64,000 bases of DNA. Origin: an uncultured Lachnospiraceae bacterium (lineage in GTDB: Bacteria > Bacillota > Clostridia > Lachnospirales > Lachnospiraceae). Below are positions 8,217 to 17,035 of this stretch, piece after piece. The notes beneath the pieces are model-generated. The model saw only the letters and a program-made list of their open reading frames with translations. It was not told where the DNA came from and made no database searches. The stretch lies in assembly GCA_902793995.1 (NCBI GenBank), contig CADBFP010000007.1, positions 1-64,000 on the forward strand, in the 5' to 3' direction. The position numbers and the translations under genes are program-made. The first letter of the stretch is position 1. Every line of letters starts with the position of its first letter.

Positions 8217-9995
8217 TCACCCCTGTGCCTCCTCACCGGAGCTCTGCTCCATCAGCTCTTTCGCATATCTAAAATAGTCTTTAGCGAACCTGTACTGCCG
8301 CAGACTATACTCACCAAACTCTACGCCGAGTCTCCTCTTGAATTCGCACCAGTTCGACCAAAGGAGACCGCACATAGAAATATACGCATAGATCTTTGCC
8401 CTCGTTATACGGTCGCACTTGCCGTCAAAATAAATGTCAATGAGCCGGTCACATTGTCGCTTGTTGTACAGACTGTAGATGCAGAACATAGCAATATCCA
8501 CATGAGGATCTTGCATACCAGAATACTCCCAGTCAGTAAGCTGGAGCGCCTCTGCGCCGTCTTTATCGGTATAAAACAAGAAATTGTCAGGAACAGCATC
8601 GATATGCGTCAAACACCAGTCCGTTTCCAAACCATCTACAAACTGCTTCAAACTCAGCACATTCTCCTTCGTCTTGGCATAATCCCTATAGATGGATGGC
8701 TCACCATCCCACAGCGTTTCATAGAACTCAATCTGTCCGAAGACATCAAAGGTGTGGGGAACCGTAAGGCGCATCTCGTGGAAACGCCTTAACTTCTCCA
8801 TACATTTCCTCAAATCAGAAACGCTATCAGGATCTGCGCTTCTCACCCCTTCAAGAAATGCTGTAATCTTGTATCCGTTCTCCGGATTGATGTATACCGG
8901 GTCATCACAGAGACCGAGACCACTAATAGCCTTAAACACAGCGGCTTCATTCTTCCGATTGATCAGCTGATCCGTGCCTTCGCCTGGAATACGCATGATG
9001 TATTTTAAACCGTTGGCAGAGAACAGGAATGAGCGATTTGTCATCCCTTTCTTCAGTACGGTTATATCAACAACATCCTCCTCACGGCAGCTAAGGGCAC
9101 TGGCTATCGTATGAATGGCATCCGACTTCAGATGGTTGGAATCCGAGTCAAGATCTCGAAGCTGCTCATAAGTGTTGATCTCCACCGCATCTGTACTTCT
9201 CACAACTCTTGCCTGTAGGATCATACGATCTTTTTTATATAGAGTTTCTTCCCAGAAGCAATCAGAATACTTATCATCATCCATCTCCTTTAGCTTTTCG
9301 CTGACTATGCCAGCTTCTGGCTCTAAGAGATAGCTAATGCCTATCATGGCGTTGCCCGCTTCCCTCTCTGGGATCGTAACAAGTTCCATCTTCCGGTTGA
9401 CTCTTACACTACTCTCTTCTTCAATAAGGTCGCTTACCATATACCAGGAGTAAAGCTCCGTTTTATTAAATGGATTACTGTCACACCAAATATCGCAAGG
9501 GACAATATAAGTGTTGTGTATGCGGTCGGCAACAAGAGAAAGACTGTGAAGGTTATTTGATGAGGCATACTCTTCATTGACCACCAGTTCCACACCGTAC
9601 TCATCAATCAGGTACTCAAATTGATCCTTCATGAAGCCAACAACAACTGTGATGTCGTTTACTCCAACATCATGAAGCTGTGTGATGATTCGGTCAATCA
9701 GTCTCTCCCCATTTACCTCCAATAGTGCTTTCGGGGTAGAAAGATTAATCGGCACCATACGCATGCCAAAACCAGCAGCAAGAATGATAGCGTTTCTAGG
9801 CGCTTTATCCCTTATTTCTTCCCTTGCTCTGCTCGTTAAATGCGCTTTATCATCCAGATATCCATCTTCAATCAGCTGCTTCAAACTTCTGTTCACCACG
9901 CCGAGACTGTGTCCTGATGTTTCTGCCAGGATACGCTGATTAACAAATGGCTCATAGATCAATGTTCGCAAAATGTCTGACTCATGCAAATTCAT
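8217..9995 (-). CDS. Fusion of winged HTH, nucleotidyltransferase and LicA-like choline kinase
   Basis: 592 residues in three parts. Residues 1-~65 are a winged helix (ILAETSGHSLGVVNRSLKQL). Residues ~68-300 are a LicC-like nucleotidyltransferase (ILAAGFGMRMVPINLSTPKA). Residues ~305-585 are a choline/ethanolamine kinase-like domain with the Brenner motif THIDAVPDNFLF and the metal-binding LTDWEYSG. The kinase should phosphorylate choline and the nucleotidyltransferase domain activate a phosphorylated substrate with CTP. A separate LicC follows, so the two cytidylyltransferases may differ in substrate. The winged helix could give autoregulation or serve as a structural relic. AAAGGAG precedes the ATG. 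First gene of a three-gene unit after the rml terminator. Confidence 0.85.
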   Translation of the reverse strand: MNLHESDILRTLIYEPFVNQRILAETSGHSLGVVNRSLKQLIEDGYLDDKAHLTSRAREEIRDKAPRNAIILAAGFGMRMVPINLSTPKALLEVNGERLIDRIITQLHDVGVNDITVVVGFMKDQFEYLIDEYGVELVVNEEYASSNNLHSLSLVADRIHNTYIVPCDIWCDSNPFNKTELYSWYMVSDLIEEESSVRVNRKMELVTIPEREAGNAMIGISYLLEPEAGIVSEKLKEMDDDKYSDCFWEETLYKKDRMILQARVVRSTDAVEINTYEQLRDLDSDSNHLKSDAIHTIASALSCREEDVVDITVLKKGMTNRSFLFSANGLKYIMRIPGEGTDQLINRKNEAAVFKAISGLGLCDDPVYINPENGYKITAFLEGVRSADPDSVSDLRKCMEKLRRFHEMRLTVPHTFDVFGQIEFYETLWDGEPSIYRDYAKTKENVLSLKQFVDGLETDWCLTHIDAVPDNFLFYTDKDGAEALQLTDWEYSGMQDPHVDIAMFCIYSLYNKRQCDRLIDIYFDGKCDRITRAKIYAYISMCGLLWSNWCEFKRRLGVEFGEYSLRQYRFAKDYFRYAKELMEQSSGEEAQG

Positions 9996-10037
9996 GAACG
10001 CATCTCCTTTCTGTTTTCGTGAACATATCTTTATAAG

Positions 10038-10061
10038 AAAAGGGGATTGTTAATCCCCTTT
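10038..10061 (-). terminator. Terminator of the rmlBDCA unit
   Basis: Perfect 10-bp stem: AAAGGGGATT at 10039-10048 pairs with AATCCCCTTT at 10052-10061 across a 3-nt loop. On the minus strand it is followed by TCTTATA. It starts 7 bp after the rmlA stop codon. Confidence 0.8.
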
Positions 10062-10067
10062 GGGGTA

Positions 10068-10955
10068 TCAGTATTTAACTCGTCCTTCTGCCACAGCTTT
10101 CAGGTGTTCGCCATAAGGACTCTTTCCATAAGCTTTGGCGCTCTCCAGCAGCTTTTCTTTTCCTATGAAACCGTTTATGTACGCAATCTCTTCAGGCGCA
10201 GAAATCGTAATGCCCTGCCTCGACTGAATCATCTCCACAAAGTTCGCAGCCTGGAGGAGTGAAGACATCGTCCCTGTATCCAGCCAAGCAAACCCACGGC
10301 CGAGCAGTTGAACATCTAACAAACCGTCATTCAAGTACATCTCATTGAGCGTGGTGATCTCCAACTCGCCTCTTGCGCTCGGCTTAACCCGATTGGCTCT
10401 TGCGCTTACACCTGCAGGATAGAAGTACAGCCCCGTCACAGCATAGTTGCTTTTCGGCTCTTTCGGCTTCTCTTCGATGGACAGGGCTTTTCCATTCTCA
10501 TCGAACTCCACGACACCGAACCGCTCCGGATCGGGAACGTAATAGCCGAATACAGTCGCTCTGCCGTTTTCTTCTGCATCCTTCACTGCTGCCTTCAGCA
10601 GTGTCCGGAAACCATTTCCGTAGAAGATGTTATCGCCCAGAACCATAGCCCCGGCTTCACCAGCAAGGAATTCCTCGCCAAGGATAAACGCCTGTGCAAG
10701 ACCGTCCGGAGAAGGCTGAACCTTGTAGCTGAGACTGATCCCAAACTGACTGCCATCACCGAGTAACGCTTTAAACCGCGGCGTATCATCCGGAGTACTG
10801 ATAATCAGGATATCCTTAATCCCTGCCAGCATGAGCGTGCTGAGCGGGTAATAGATCATGGGTTTATCATATATCGGGAGGAGCTGCTTGGAGGTCACTT
10901 TTGTGAGAGGGTAAAGACGGGTTCCACTACCGCCAGCTAATACAATACCTTTCAT
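10068..10955 (-). CDS. rmlA: Glucose-1-phosphate thymidylyltransferase
   Basis: 295 residues, full length for RmlA. It converts glucose-1-phosphate and dTTP to dTDP-glucose, the first step of dTDP-rhamnose synthesis. The N-terminus has [14 protein letters not shown] with [10 protein letters not shown], followed by LGDNIFYG (metal-binding Asp) and the sugar-binding [18 protein letters not shown]. It is the last gene of the intact rmlB-D-C-A unit, 11 bp after rmlC, and is closed by a terminator. Confidence 0.97.
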   Translation of the reverse strand: MKGIVLAGGSGTRLYPLTKVTSKQLLPIYDKPMIYYPLSTLMLAGIKDILIISTPDDTPRFKALLGDGSQFGISLSYKVQPSPDGLAQAFILGEEFLAGEAGAMVLGDNIFYGNGFRTLLKAAVKDAEENGRATVFGYYVPDPERFGVVEFDENGKALSIEEKPKEPKSNYAVTGLYFYPAGVSARANRVKPSARGELEITTLNEMYLNDGLLDVQLLGRGFAWLDTGTMSSLLQAANFVEMIQSRQGITISAPEEIAYINGFIGKEKLLESAKAYGKSPYGEHLKAVAEGRVKY

Positions 10956-10966
10956 CTCCTACCTCC

Positions 10967-11572
10967 TTAAAACTTGAACGTATCTTTGATGCCGAGCCAT
11001 TTTTGGTCTTTATCAGAGAGATTCAGTGCAACACCGTCAACAGTGTATCCCTCAGCACTCGCTGATCCTCTATACTCTCCCTGCAGTTTTGGCCACTGAA
11101 TACCTATTTCCGGATCGTTCCAAGCCATTCCGCCCTCATCATTGGGATGATAGAAGTCATCGCACTTGTAGCAGAATTCCGCTATGTCAGATAGCACCAA
11201 GAAGCCGTGTGCGAAACCACGGGGAATCAGGAATTGTTTCTTGTTCTCTTCCGTAAGGAGCTCCCCATGATACTTCCCGTAGGTTGGAGAATCCGCCCTC
11301 AGATCCACAGCAACATCATAGACCTCGCCCTTGATTACTCTAACAAGTTTCGTCTGTGGATACTGCTTCTGAAAATGCAAACCGCGAAGAACACCCTTGG
11401 TGCTCATGCTCTGGTTGTCTTGGACGAATACAATATCAATGCCTACTTCAGCCATATCATGGGCTGAGTACGTCTCCATGAAATATCCACGGCTATCGCC
11501 ATGGACTGCCGGGATAATCACACATAGCCCTTTAATTCCATCAATGTCTTTTTGAACTGTTATCTGACCCAT
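10967..11572 (-). CDS. rmlC: dTDP-4-dehydrorhamnose 3,5-epimerase
   Basis: 201 residues, cupin fold. Characteristic segments are DSRGYFMETYS, the catalytic-histidine strand GVLRGLHFQ, VYDVAVDLRADSPTYG, and IPRGFAHGFLVLSD. It epimerises dTDP-4-keto-6-deoxyglucose at C3 and C5. The start is 1-2 bp after the rmlD stop with AAGGAGG upstream, so the two are coupled. The C-terminal ~35 residues (YTVDGVALNLSDKDQKW) are typical of the longer clostridial RmlCs. Confidence 0.96.
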   Translation of the reverse strand: MGQITVQKDIDGIKGLCVIIPAVHGDSRGYFMETYSAHDMAEVGIDIVFVQDNQSMSTKGVLRGLHFQKQYPQTKLVRVIKGEVYDVAVDLRADSPTYGKYHGELLTEENKKQFLIPRGFAHGFLVLSDIAEFCYKCDDFYHPNDEGGMAWNDPEIGIQWPKLQGEYRGSASAEGYTVDGVALNLSDKDQKWLGIKDTFKF

Positions 11573-11573
11573 G

Positions 11574-12488
11574 TCACAGCTTCGCCTCCTTCAGATATCT
11601 GCTCACTGCATCCTGCCATGTGGGAAGAGGCTCGAAACCGACCTCAACAAGTTTTGATCTATCAAGGCGAGAATTGAACGGACGTGCCGCAACACTTAAC
11701 CCGTATTCTTCCGTTGTCACCGGGACGACGGTTGTCTTCAACCCATATTGCTTATAAAACTCGCAGCAGAAGTCATACCAGGAGATATAACCACCTTCGT
11801 TCGTGGCATGATAATAGCCGTATTTCTCCGTCTCAATCATATCCACGAGCAGCCTTGCCAGATCCAGAGTATAAGTAGGTGTGCCGATTTGGTCGTTGAC
11901 CACGCGCACAGTATCGTGGGTCTTACCAACGTTGATCATCGTCTTGATAAAGTTCTTTCCGTTAAGGCCAAACACCCAGGCAATTCTGACGATGAAGTAC
12001 TTCTCCAGTGTCCTGCTTACTGCCAGCTCACCGTCCAGCTTGCTCTGACCGTATACATTGAGGGGCGCGTAACACTTATCGTCTGGTTCCCAAGGACGCT
12101 CACCCTGGCCATCGAAAACATAGTCAGTGGAGAGATAAAGCATCTTTGCATCGACGGCCTTAGCAGCATCAGCAATGTTCTGCGTACCTTCTGCGTTGAT
12201 TTTGTGGACGATGCCTTTCTTCTCTGGGTCTTCTGCGCCATCCACATTGGTCCATGCAGCACAGTGGATGATGGCGTCCGGGCTAAGCTCGCCGATCACC
12301 TTTTCCACCGCTTCTCTGTCCGTAATATCCAACTGAACATACGGTGCGCTCACAACTACGCTATTATCCTGTATCCCTGCATAGGTAGCCTGTATATCAG
12401 ACCCAACAGCTTCATGCCCACGAGCGGCCAGATTATTGACCACATCGTGTCCGAGTTGTCCTCCAACCCCTGTTACAAATACCTTCAA
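11574..12488 (-). CDS. rmlD: dTDP-4-dehydrorhamnose reductase
   Basis: About 304 residues from the TTG at 12486-12488, which has AAAGGAG at ideal spacing. An in-frame TTG at 12611 would add 41 residues that repeat the same N-terminus. Motifs: GVGGQLG (dinucleotide binding), CAAWTNVDGAE, STDYVFDGQGERPW, and YGQSK carrying the catalytic Tyr and Lys. It reduces the 4-keto group to give dTDP-L-rhamnose. It lies between rmlB and rmlC in an otherwise intact operon, so this is the likely working copy of the two in the window. Confidence 0.95.
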   Translation of the reverse strand: MKVFVTGVGGQLGHDVVNNLAARGHEAVGSDIQATYAGIQDNSVVVSAPYVQLDITDREAVEKVIGELSPDAIIHCAAWTNVDGAEDPEKKGIVHKINAEGTQNIADAAKAVDAKMLYLSTDYVFDGQGERPWEPDDKCYAPLNVYGQSKLDGELAVSRTLEKYFIVRIAWVFGLNGKNFIKTMINVGKTHDTVRVVNDQIGTPTYTLDLARLLVDMIETEKYGYYHATNEGGYISWYDFCCEFYKQYGLKTTVVPVTTEEYGLSVAARPFNSRLDRSKLVEVGFEPLPTWQDAVSRYLKEAKL

Positions 12489-12611
12489 ATCGTCTGCTCC
12501 TTTATAACTCTGACCACTACCGCTACAAATCGCGGCATGCCCACGCTTCAATAGCTCCTTGACAACATCATGACCTAGTTGTCCATTCACACCAGTTACA
12601 AAAACTTTCAA
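12489..12611 (-). repeat. Partial 5' duplication of rmlD, second occurrence
   Basis: 41 codons from a TTG at 12609-12611 repeat the beginning of RmlD (MKVFVTGVNGQLGHDVV) and join it in frame. The DNA is nearly identical to 879-1001. The weak upstream ribosome-binding site (AAGG, 11-12 nt away) suggests that most translation starts at the inner TTG. Confidence 0.7.
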
Positions 12612-12683
12612 TAAACCGTTTAACCTTATCGGCTCCTATATCCGTCTTTTCCACACCATTGCCACTCTTCTCAGGTGGTGTGG

Positions 12684-13706
12684 TTACCTGTTTCCGTACA
12701 TCTTTTCGTAGTAGTTCTGGTATTCGCCTGAAATGATTTCTTCCCACCATTGCCGGTTTTCCAGATACCACTTTATTGTCTTCTTAATGCCGTCCTGGAA
12801 CTTTGTCTCCGGGAACCAACCCAATTCTTCATGGATCTTAGTAGGATCAATCGCGTAGCGGAGGTCATGACCCTTTCGATCCGTCACATAAGTAATGAGA
12901 CTCTCATCCTTACCGAGCTCATGGATAATCAGTTTCACAATATCAATGTTACGCATCTCATTGTGACCGCCAACATTGTAGACCTCGCCAATCCGTCCCT
13001 TGTGGAGAATGAGGTCAATAGCTTTACAATGATCTTCCACATAGAGCCAATCCCGGACATTCAGGCCTTCGCCGTAAACTGGCAGCGGCTTATTATTTAA
13101 GCAGTTGGCAATCATCAATGGAATGAGCTTTTCCGGGAAGTGGTAGGGACCATAGTTGTTGGAGCAACGGCTAATGGTGATCGGCAAACCATAAGTTCTT
13201 TGGTAAGCCTGAACCAGCAAGTCAGCTCCAGCTTTACTGCTACTGTAAGGGCTTGATGTATGTATCGGCGTAGTTTCCGTGAAGAACAGATCAGGACGAT
13301 CTAAAGGCAGATCTCCGTACACCTCATCGGTACTCACCTGATGGTAACGGACGTTCCCAAATGCCCTACAAGCATCCATCATTGTCGCCGTGCCGATGAT
13401 ATTGGTCTGAAGGAAGATTTCCGGATTTTCAATAGACCTATCCACATGACTTTCTGCTGCAAAGTTGATTACCGCGTCAGGCTTCTCCTCCTCGAAGAGG
13501 GCAAAAACGCCCTCACGGTCACAGATATCAAGTTTGCAAAAGCGGAAGTTTGGATTATCCATCACGGGAGCAAGCGTAGAAAGGTTGCCTGCATAAGTTA
13601 ATTTATCAACGCAGATCACACGATCCTCAGGATGTGCGGATAAGTAGTAATGAATGAAGTTTCCGCCGATGAAACCGGCTCCACCTGTGACGATGATGGT
13701 CATCAT
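12684..13706 (-). CDS. rmlB: dTDP-glucose 4,6-dehydratase
   Basis: 340 residues, complete. The N-terminal GGAGFIGGNFIHYYL binds NAD; NFAAESHVDRSI, STDEVYGDLP and the catalytic YSSSKAGAD follow, with RCSNNYGPYHFPEKL in the C-terminal half. It converts dTDP-glucose to the 4-keto-6-deoxy intermediate. GAGGAG precedes two consecutive ATGs (13706 and 13703). It heads rmlB-D-C-A. The AT-rich 178 bp between it and the flippase gene upstream contain no terminator that I can see, so it may also be reached by transcription of the capsule operon. Confidence 0.96.
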   Translation of the reverse strand: MMTIIVTGGAGFIGGNFIHYYLSAHPEDRVICVDKLTYAGNLSTLAPVMDNPNFRFCKLDICDREGVFALFEEEKPDAVINFAAESHVDRSIENPEIFLQTNIIGTATMMDACRAFGNVRYHQVSTDEVYGDLPLDRPDLFFTETTPIHTSSPYSSSKAGADLLVQAYQRTYGLPITISRCSNNYGPYHFPEKLIPLMIANCLNNKPLPVYGEGLNVRDWLYVEDHCKAIDLILHKGRIGEVYNVGGHNEMRNIDIVKLIIHELGKDESLITYVTDRKGHDLRYAIDPTKIHEELGWFPETKFQDGIKKTIKWYLENRQWWEEIISGEYQNYYEKMYGNR

Positions 13707-13884
13707 TAAATCTCCTCTTCAATTGTTTATATTCTCGTACAACACACTTTTAGTACACTTAGAAATGTGATTTAAGTAGGTAAATAAACCATAGAATATG
13801 GCTCATTATGATTATCTTTTCGAATAATATAATTAATGATTAAAATGTCTTTAGCACATATTTGGTTGCAACAATCTACTCCTT

Positions 13885-15345
13885 TTACTCCTTTGTCCTA
13901 ATTTCCTTGATTACTGCAATAATCTGCATCCTTTTAACAAATACAATAACAGCAGCCACAAGGATAATTGAATATCTAATAATAACCATCTCGTATGTTG
14001 CCATCATAATTGCAGCGCCTGCAAGAAATGTGATCGATATCCCAAGCAGGATTGAAACGTTATATGATTTCTCCTCAATTTTATTCTTTATTTGAATTCT
14101 TCTCATGGCCCAATAGTGACCTACTGCAAATAGGATATAACATATTAGCGTTGTATAGCCCGCAGCAATGTAGCCAAATATCTGTATGCAAAAGTAATTT
14201 AAAATAACATTTAAAATGCCCCCGACGGTTGATGCAATTGATACAAATTCAGTTTTTTCAAAATAAAATTCAAAACATGAGAACAAGCTATATTGAAACA
14301 AAAAATATACACTTGCTGTAACAGGTGGAATGATCCATATCGCATCATAATATTCATCCGTGGCAAATATTTTTATCACTTCCGGAGCTAATGAAATCAA
14401 GCCAAGCCCCAAGATTGCCACAACTCCCAATAACGCATACGACATTTTACCAATTTGCTTATATTCTTTATTCTTGATCCTAGTATATATCCATGGATTA
14501 AAAGTACTAAGTATAGCATTCGTGAAGAGCGTAAGCATCCAAGCTAAGTTATATGCTAGACTATATATACCGGCACTTCCTAGTCCAATCATAGAACGAA
14601 TCATTAATCTATCACATTGATTAAGAATTGTTCTTGTAAGATAATGTGGTATTAGTGGAATGTTAAGCGACAAAGAGTATCGCCAATATCTGTTATGGTA
14701 AAACCCTTTCCCCTTTTTAAGAAATACAAAAAATATCCATGTATATGAAACAACCTCGACCACTACAAGGGAAATAATTCTTGCCTGAGCTTTAAACTCA
14801 TTCGGAACACATAATATTGCGACTATTCCTGATATAGGTTTTGCTATTGAAGTAAACAGAGATAATGCTACAAGGCTTTTATATTTATATTCAACTCTCT
14901 GTTTTGCAGCCCACAGTTCGAAAATCATAGTTGCCCAAGATGCAATTATGATACATACCATTATGTCTGTAGATATTCCCATCCAACGATTCACATACGA
15001 TCGAATAGGAAAGTAAATCAGGAAGACAAGCAAAGATAAGGAAGTCCCCAACCCGGCAGTAGAGGCTGTATAAATATCTCTCTCTTTGTCAAACTTTACA
15101 AGAGCCTGAGTAAATACAGCGCCACCAAGCTTAAGTGTTGTAAATACGGCAACGATGTCCAACCATGAATTAAATATACTATAATATCCATACTGGTCAG
15201 TGTTTAGAAGCCGTGTAAATATAGGGGTGGTTAAAGTAGATATTCCTCTCTGTAAAAAGCTACAAATAAGATAAGCAAAAGTAGCTTTTGCCGGGACGGA
15301 CATTTCCCTTATTTTAATAACCTTATCACGCACATATTTACTCAT
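13885..15345 (-). CDS. wzx: Oligosaccharide flippase (Wzx type)
   Basis: About 486 residues with 12 or more hydrophobic helices. It begins VPAKATFAYLICSFLQRG followed by TTPIFTRLLNTDQYGYYS, the usual opening of MATE/MOP polysaccharide flippases. It would move lipid-linked repeat units across the membrane. I prefer the ATG at 15345 (AAGGTG upstream) over a TTG at 15360. The gene is very AT-rich by eye, like its neighbours up to about 19 kb, and unlike the GC-rich genes beyond 28 kb, suggesting acquisition as part of a transferred serotype cassette. Confidence 0.93.
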   Translation of the reverse strand: MSKYVRDKVIKIREMSVPAKATFAYLICSFLQRGISTLTTPIFTRLLNTDQYGYYSIFNSWLDIVAVFTTLKLGGAVFTQALVKFDKERDIYTASTAGLGTSLSLLVFLIYFPIRSYVNRWMGISTDIMVCIIIASWATMIFELWAAKQRVEYKYKSLVALSLFTSIAKPISGIVAILCVPNEFKAQARIISLVVVEVVSYTWIFFVFLKKGKGFYHNRYWRYSLSLNIPLIPHYLTRTILNQCDRLMIRSMIGLGSAGIYSLAYNLAWMLTLFTNAILSTFNPWIYTRIKNKEYKQIGKMSYALLGVVAILGLGLISLAPEVIKIFATDEYYDAIWIIPPVTASVYFLFQYSLFSCFEFYFEKTEFVSIASTVGGILNVILNYFCIQIFGYIAAGYTTLICYILFAVGHYWAMRRIQIKNKIEEKSYNVSILLGISITFLAGAAIMMATYEMVIIRYSIILVAAVIVFVKRMQIIAVIKEIRTKE

Positions 15346-15362
15346 TCTACACCTTGCCAACT

Positions 15363-16529
15363 TTAGTTGGATTTATTGCTTATTGCCTCATATATCACTT
15401 TTGAATTCTCAGCCGATTCATATGTAATATACTTTCTTTTAACTCTGATCTGTTTCTCACTTAATGGCCAACTATTAATTACAAAATCACGAATCATATC
15501 GAACAACGAAAGATCATCGTAGGCTACATGGCCACAATCTAATTCATCAATTGAAAAATATACTCCTCGCTCAATCTCAGAGTAATCCTTATAATCATAA
15601 GGAAATAACAAAACAGGTTTATCTGTGATTAGGAAATCAAAAAAACAACTTGAATAGTCTGTAATACTCATGTCTGAAATTGCAATAAGGTCTTGTGTAT
15701 CAAACTCATTTCCCTTAAAGATACGATTAGACCGCACGATGTCACCCGAAAACTTGTCAGCAAAATGGTTCTTCTCAATAATAATTGCATTCTCTAATAT
15801 ACTATCCCATTTCTCAGCATCATCGAAAAAAGAAAAACACCTCTTGCCGCTATCTCTAAATGTTGGTAAATAAAGTATGATTTTCACTGTATCATCAAAG
15901 CCCAGTCGTGAAAGAATTCTTTTCCTTAATTCAATTCGTTTCTGTGAATCGTAAAGTATTTCATTCCTTGGCAAACCTGCGTGAATAATAGTCGCTTTAC
16001 CTGTACATAGTGTTCTCTCAATTATTTCTTTGAAAACATCTGAAGAAGCTACATAATAATCTGCATGATGTTCAAGTTTGACCGCCCACATTTTGATTAT
16101 ATACCGCAGTTTCTCTACAAATCCTTCTCTCCTCTTTCTGAAGCTGTCCAGTCCATATAATTTGTATGGAGTTCCATGATCAAAATATATTTTTTTTGCG
16201 CCACCATTCCAATTATACTTTCCAAAATCCCTTGATCCGTGACTCATTATAAGATATTCGGATGTCACTACTCTTTTCCAGGCTGAGAAAGAACCTCTTC
16301 TCAAAAACGTCACATTTTCAAAGCCCCTCTTATCAATTGAATCTGGATCATTAATCACCCAAGAGTATTCGTATTCAGGATGCGATTTGACCATATAGTC
16401 TAAAAATGCTTTAGGGTTGTCGGAGAATCTACCTCCCATCCATGCTCCAAAAGTCCATCTGCCCTTTCTCTTAGGAATGCATAGTGAAATGCAATAAGTG
16501 ATTTGCCGTTTCAGGTTCATTAATTGCAT
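15363..16529 (-). CDS. CDP-glycerol glycerophosphotransferase family protein (TagB/TagF-like)
   Basis: 388 residues. Family signatures are IYFDHGTPYKLYG, GLPRNEILYDS, ILYLPTFRDS and ISDMSITDYSSCFFDFL followed by DKPVLLFPYD, the UDP/CDP-binding end of the GT-B-like fold. These enzymes transfer glycerol phosphate from CDP-glycerol to glycans or teichoic acid chains. The window encodes the donor pathway in the GpsA-TagD fusion (23361-24866), which supports the assignment. The start ATG overlaps the stop of the preceding gene (TAATG) with GGAGGG upstream. Confidence 0.88.
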   Translation of the reverse strand: MQLMNLKRQITYCISLCIPKRKGRWTFGAWMGGRFSDNPKAFLDYMVKSHPEYEYSWVINDPDSIDKRGFENVTFLRRGSFSAWKRVVTSEYLIMSHGSRDFGKYNWNGGAKKIYFDHGTPYKLYGLDSFRKRREGFVEKLRYIIKMWAVKLEHHADYYVASSDVFKEIIERTLCTGKATIIHAGLPRNEILYDSQKRIELRKRILSRLGFDDTVKIILYLPTFRDSGKRCFSFFDDAEKWDSILENAIIIEKNHFADKFSGDIVRSNRIFKGNEFDTQDLIAISDMSITDYSSCFFDFLITDKPVLLFPYDYKDYSEIERGVYFSIDELDCGHVAYDDLSLFDMIRDFVINSWPLSEKQIRVKRKYITYESAENSKVIYEAISNKSN

Positions 16530-17032
16530 TAATTAACCCTCCAATATTTTATATATGCAATTATTTTTTTTAGCCTTGTCCTGATATAAAGCCCTTCATA
16601 CTGTACTTTCACAACAGGAATCCGATAATCTGGTCCAAATTCTTTAAGTAAAATACATGACCTATGTTGACCTTCAAGAATTATATTAAGCTGATCTACG
16701 AAGATGGCACCACGTTCCATATCATACATTTCACTGCGGAGCAATGATATCAAGCTCTCATAAGCCCTCACACTTCTCGCGTCATTTCCTTGACATAGCT
16801 CACTGTTACAATATGCTTCATATTTTTTTCTAGCGATTTCATCTCCATCAAGGTATTTATAAACATCCGTCTCACGTAAGGGTATTATCTTGCCCTCAAT
16901 TAATCGCCAAATATTCCCCACCGGAATAGTTTCAACTCTATATGATATAATTTTTCTTTTAGTAATCCGTTCCAAGTTCCAGTCATCAATATAAAATCTG
17001 TCATCAGCTTTTATGGCCTCTTTCGTTACCAT
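16529..17032 (-). CDS. ParB/sulfiredoxin-like small protein in the capsule cluster
   Basis: 167 residues, no membrane segment. The C-terminal half contains IFVDQLNIILEGQHRSCILL followed by YRIPVVKVQYEG, which matches the D-G-x-H-R loop and following strand of the ParB N-terminal/Srx-like fold. Such proteins occur in glycan clusters where some members act as kinases or nucleotide-binding enzymes, but no specific reaction can be assigned here. It is coupled to the TagF-like gene downstream (overlapping stop/start) and follows Wzy by 3 bp, so it belongs to the same transcript. Confidence 0.55.
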   Translation of the reverse strand: MVTKEAIKADDRFYIDDWNLERITKRKIISYRVETIPVGNIWRLIEGKIIPLRETDVYKYLDGDEIARKKYEAYCNSELCQGNDARSVRAYESLISLLRSEMYDMERGAIFVDQLNIILEGQHRSCILLKEFGPDYRIPVVKVQYEGLYIRTRLKKIIAYIKYWRVN

Positions 17033-17035
17033 ATT

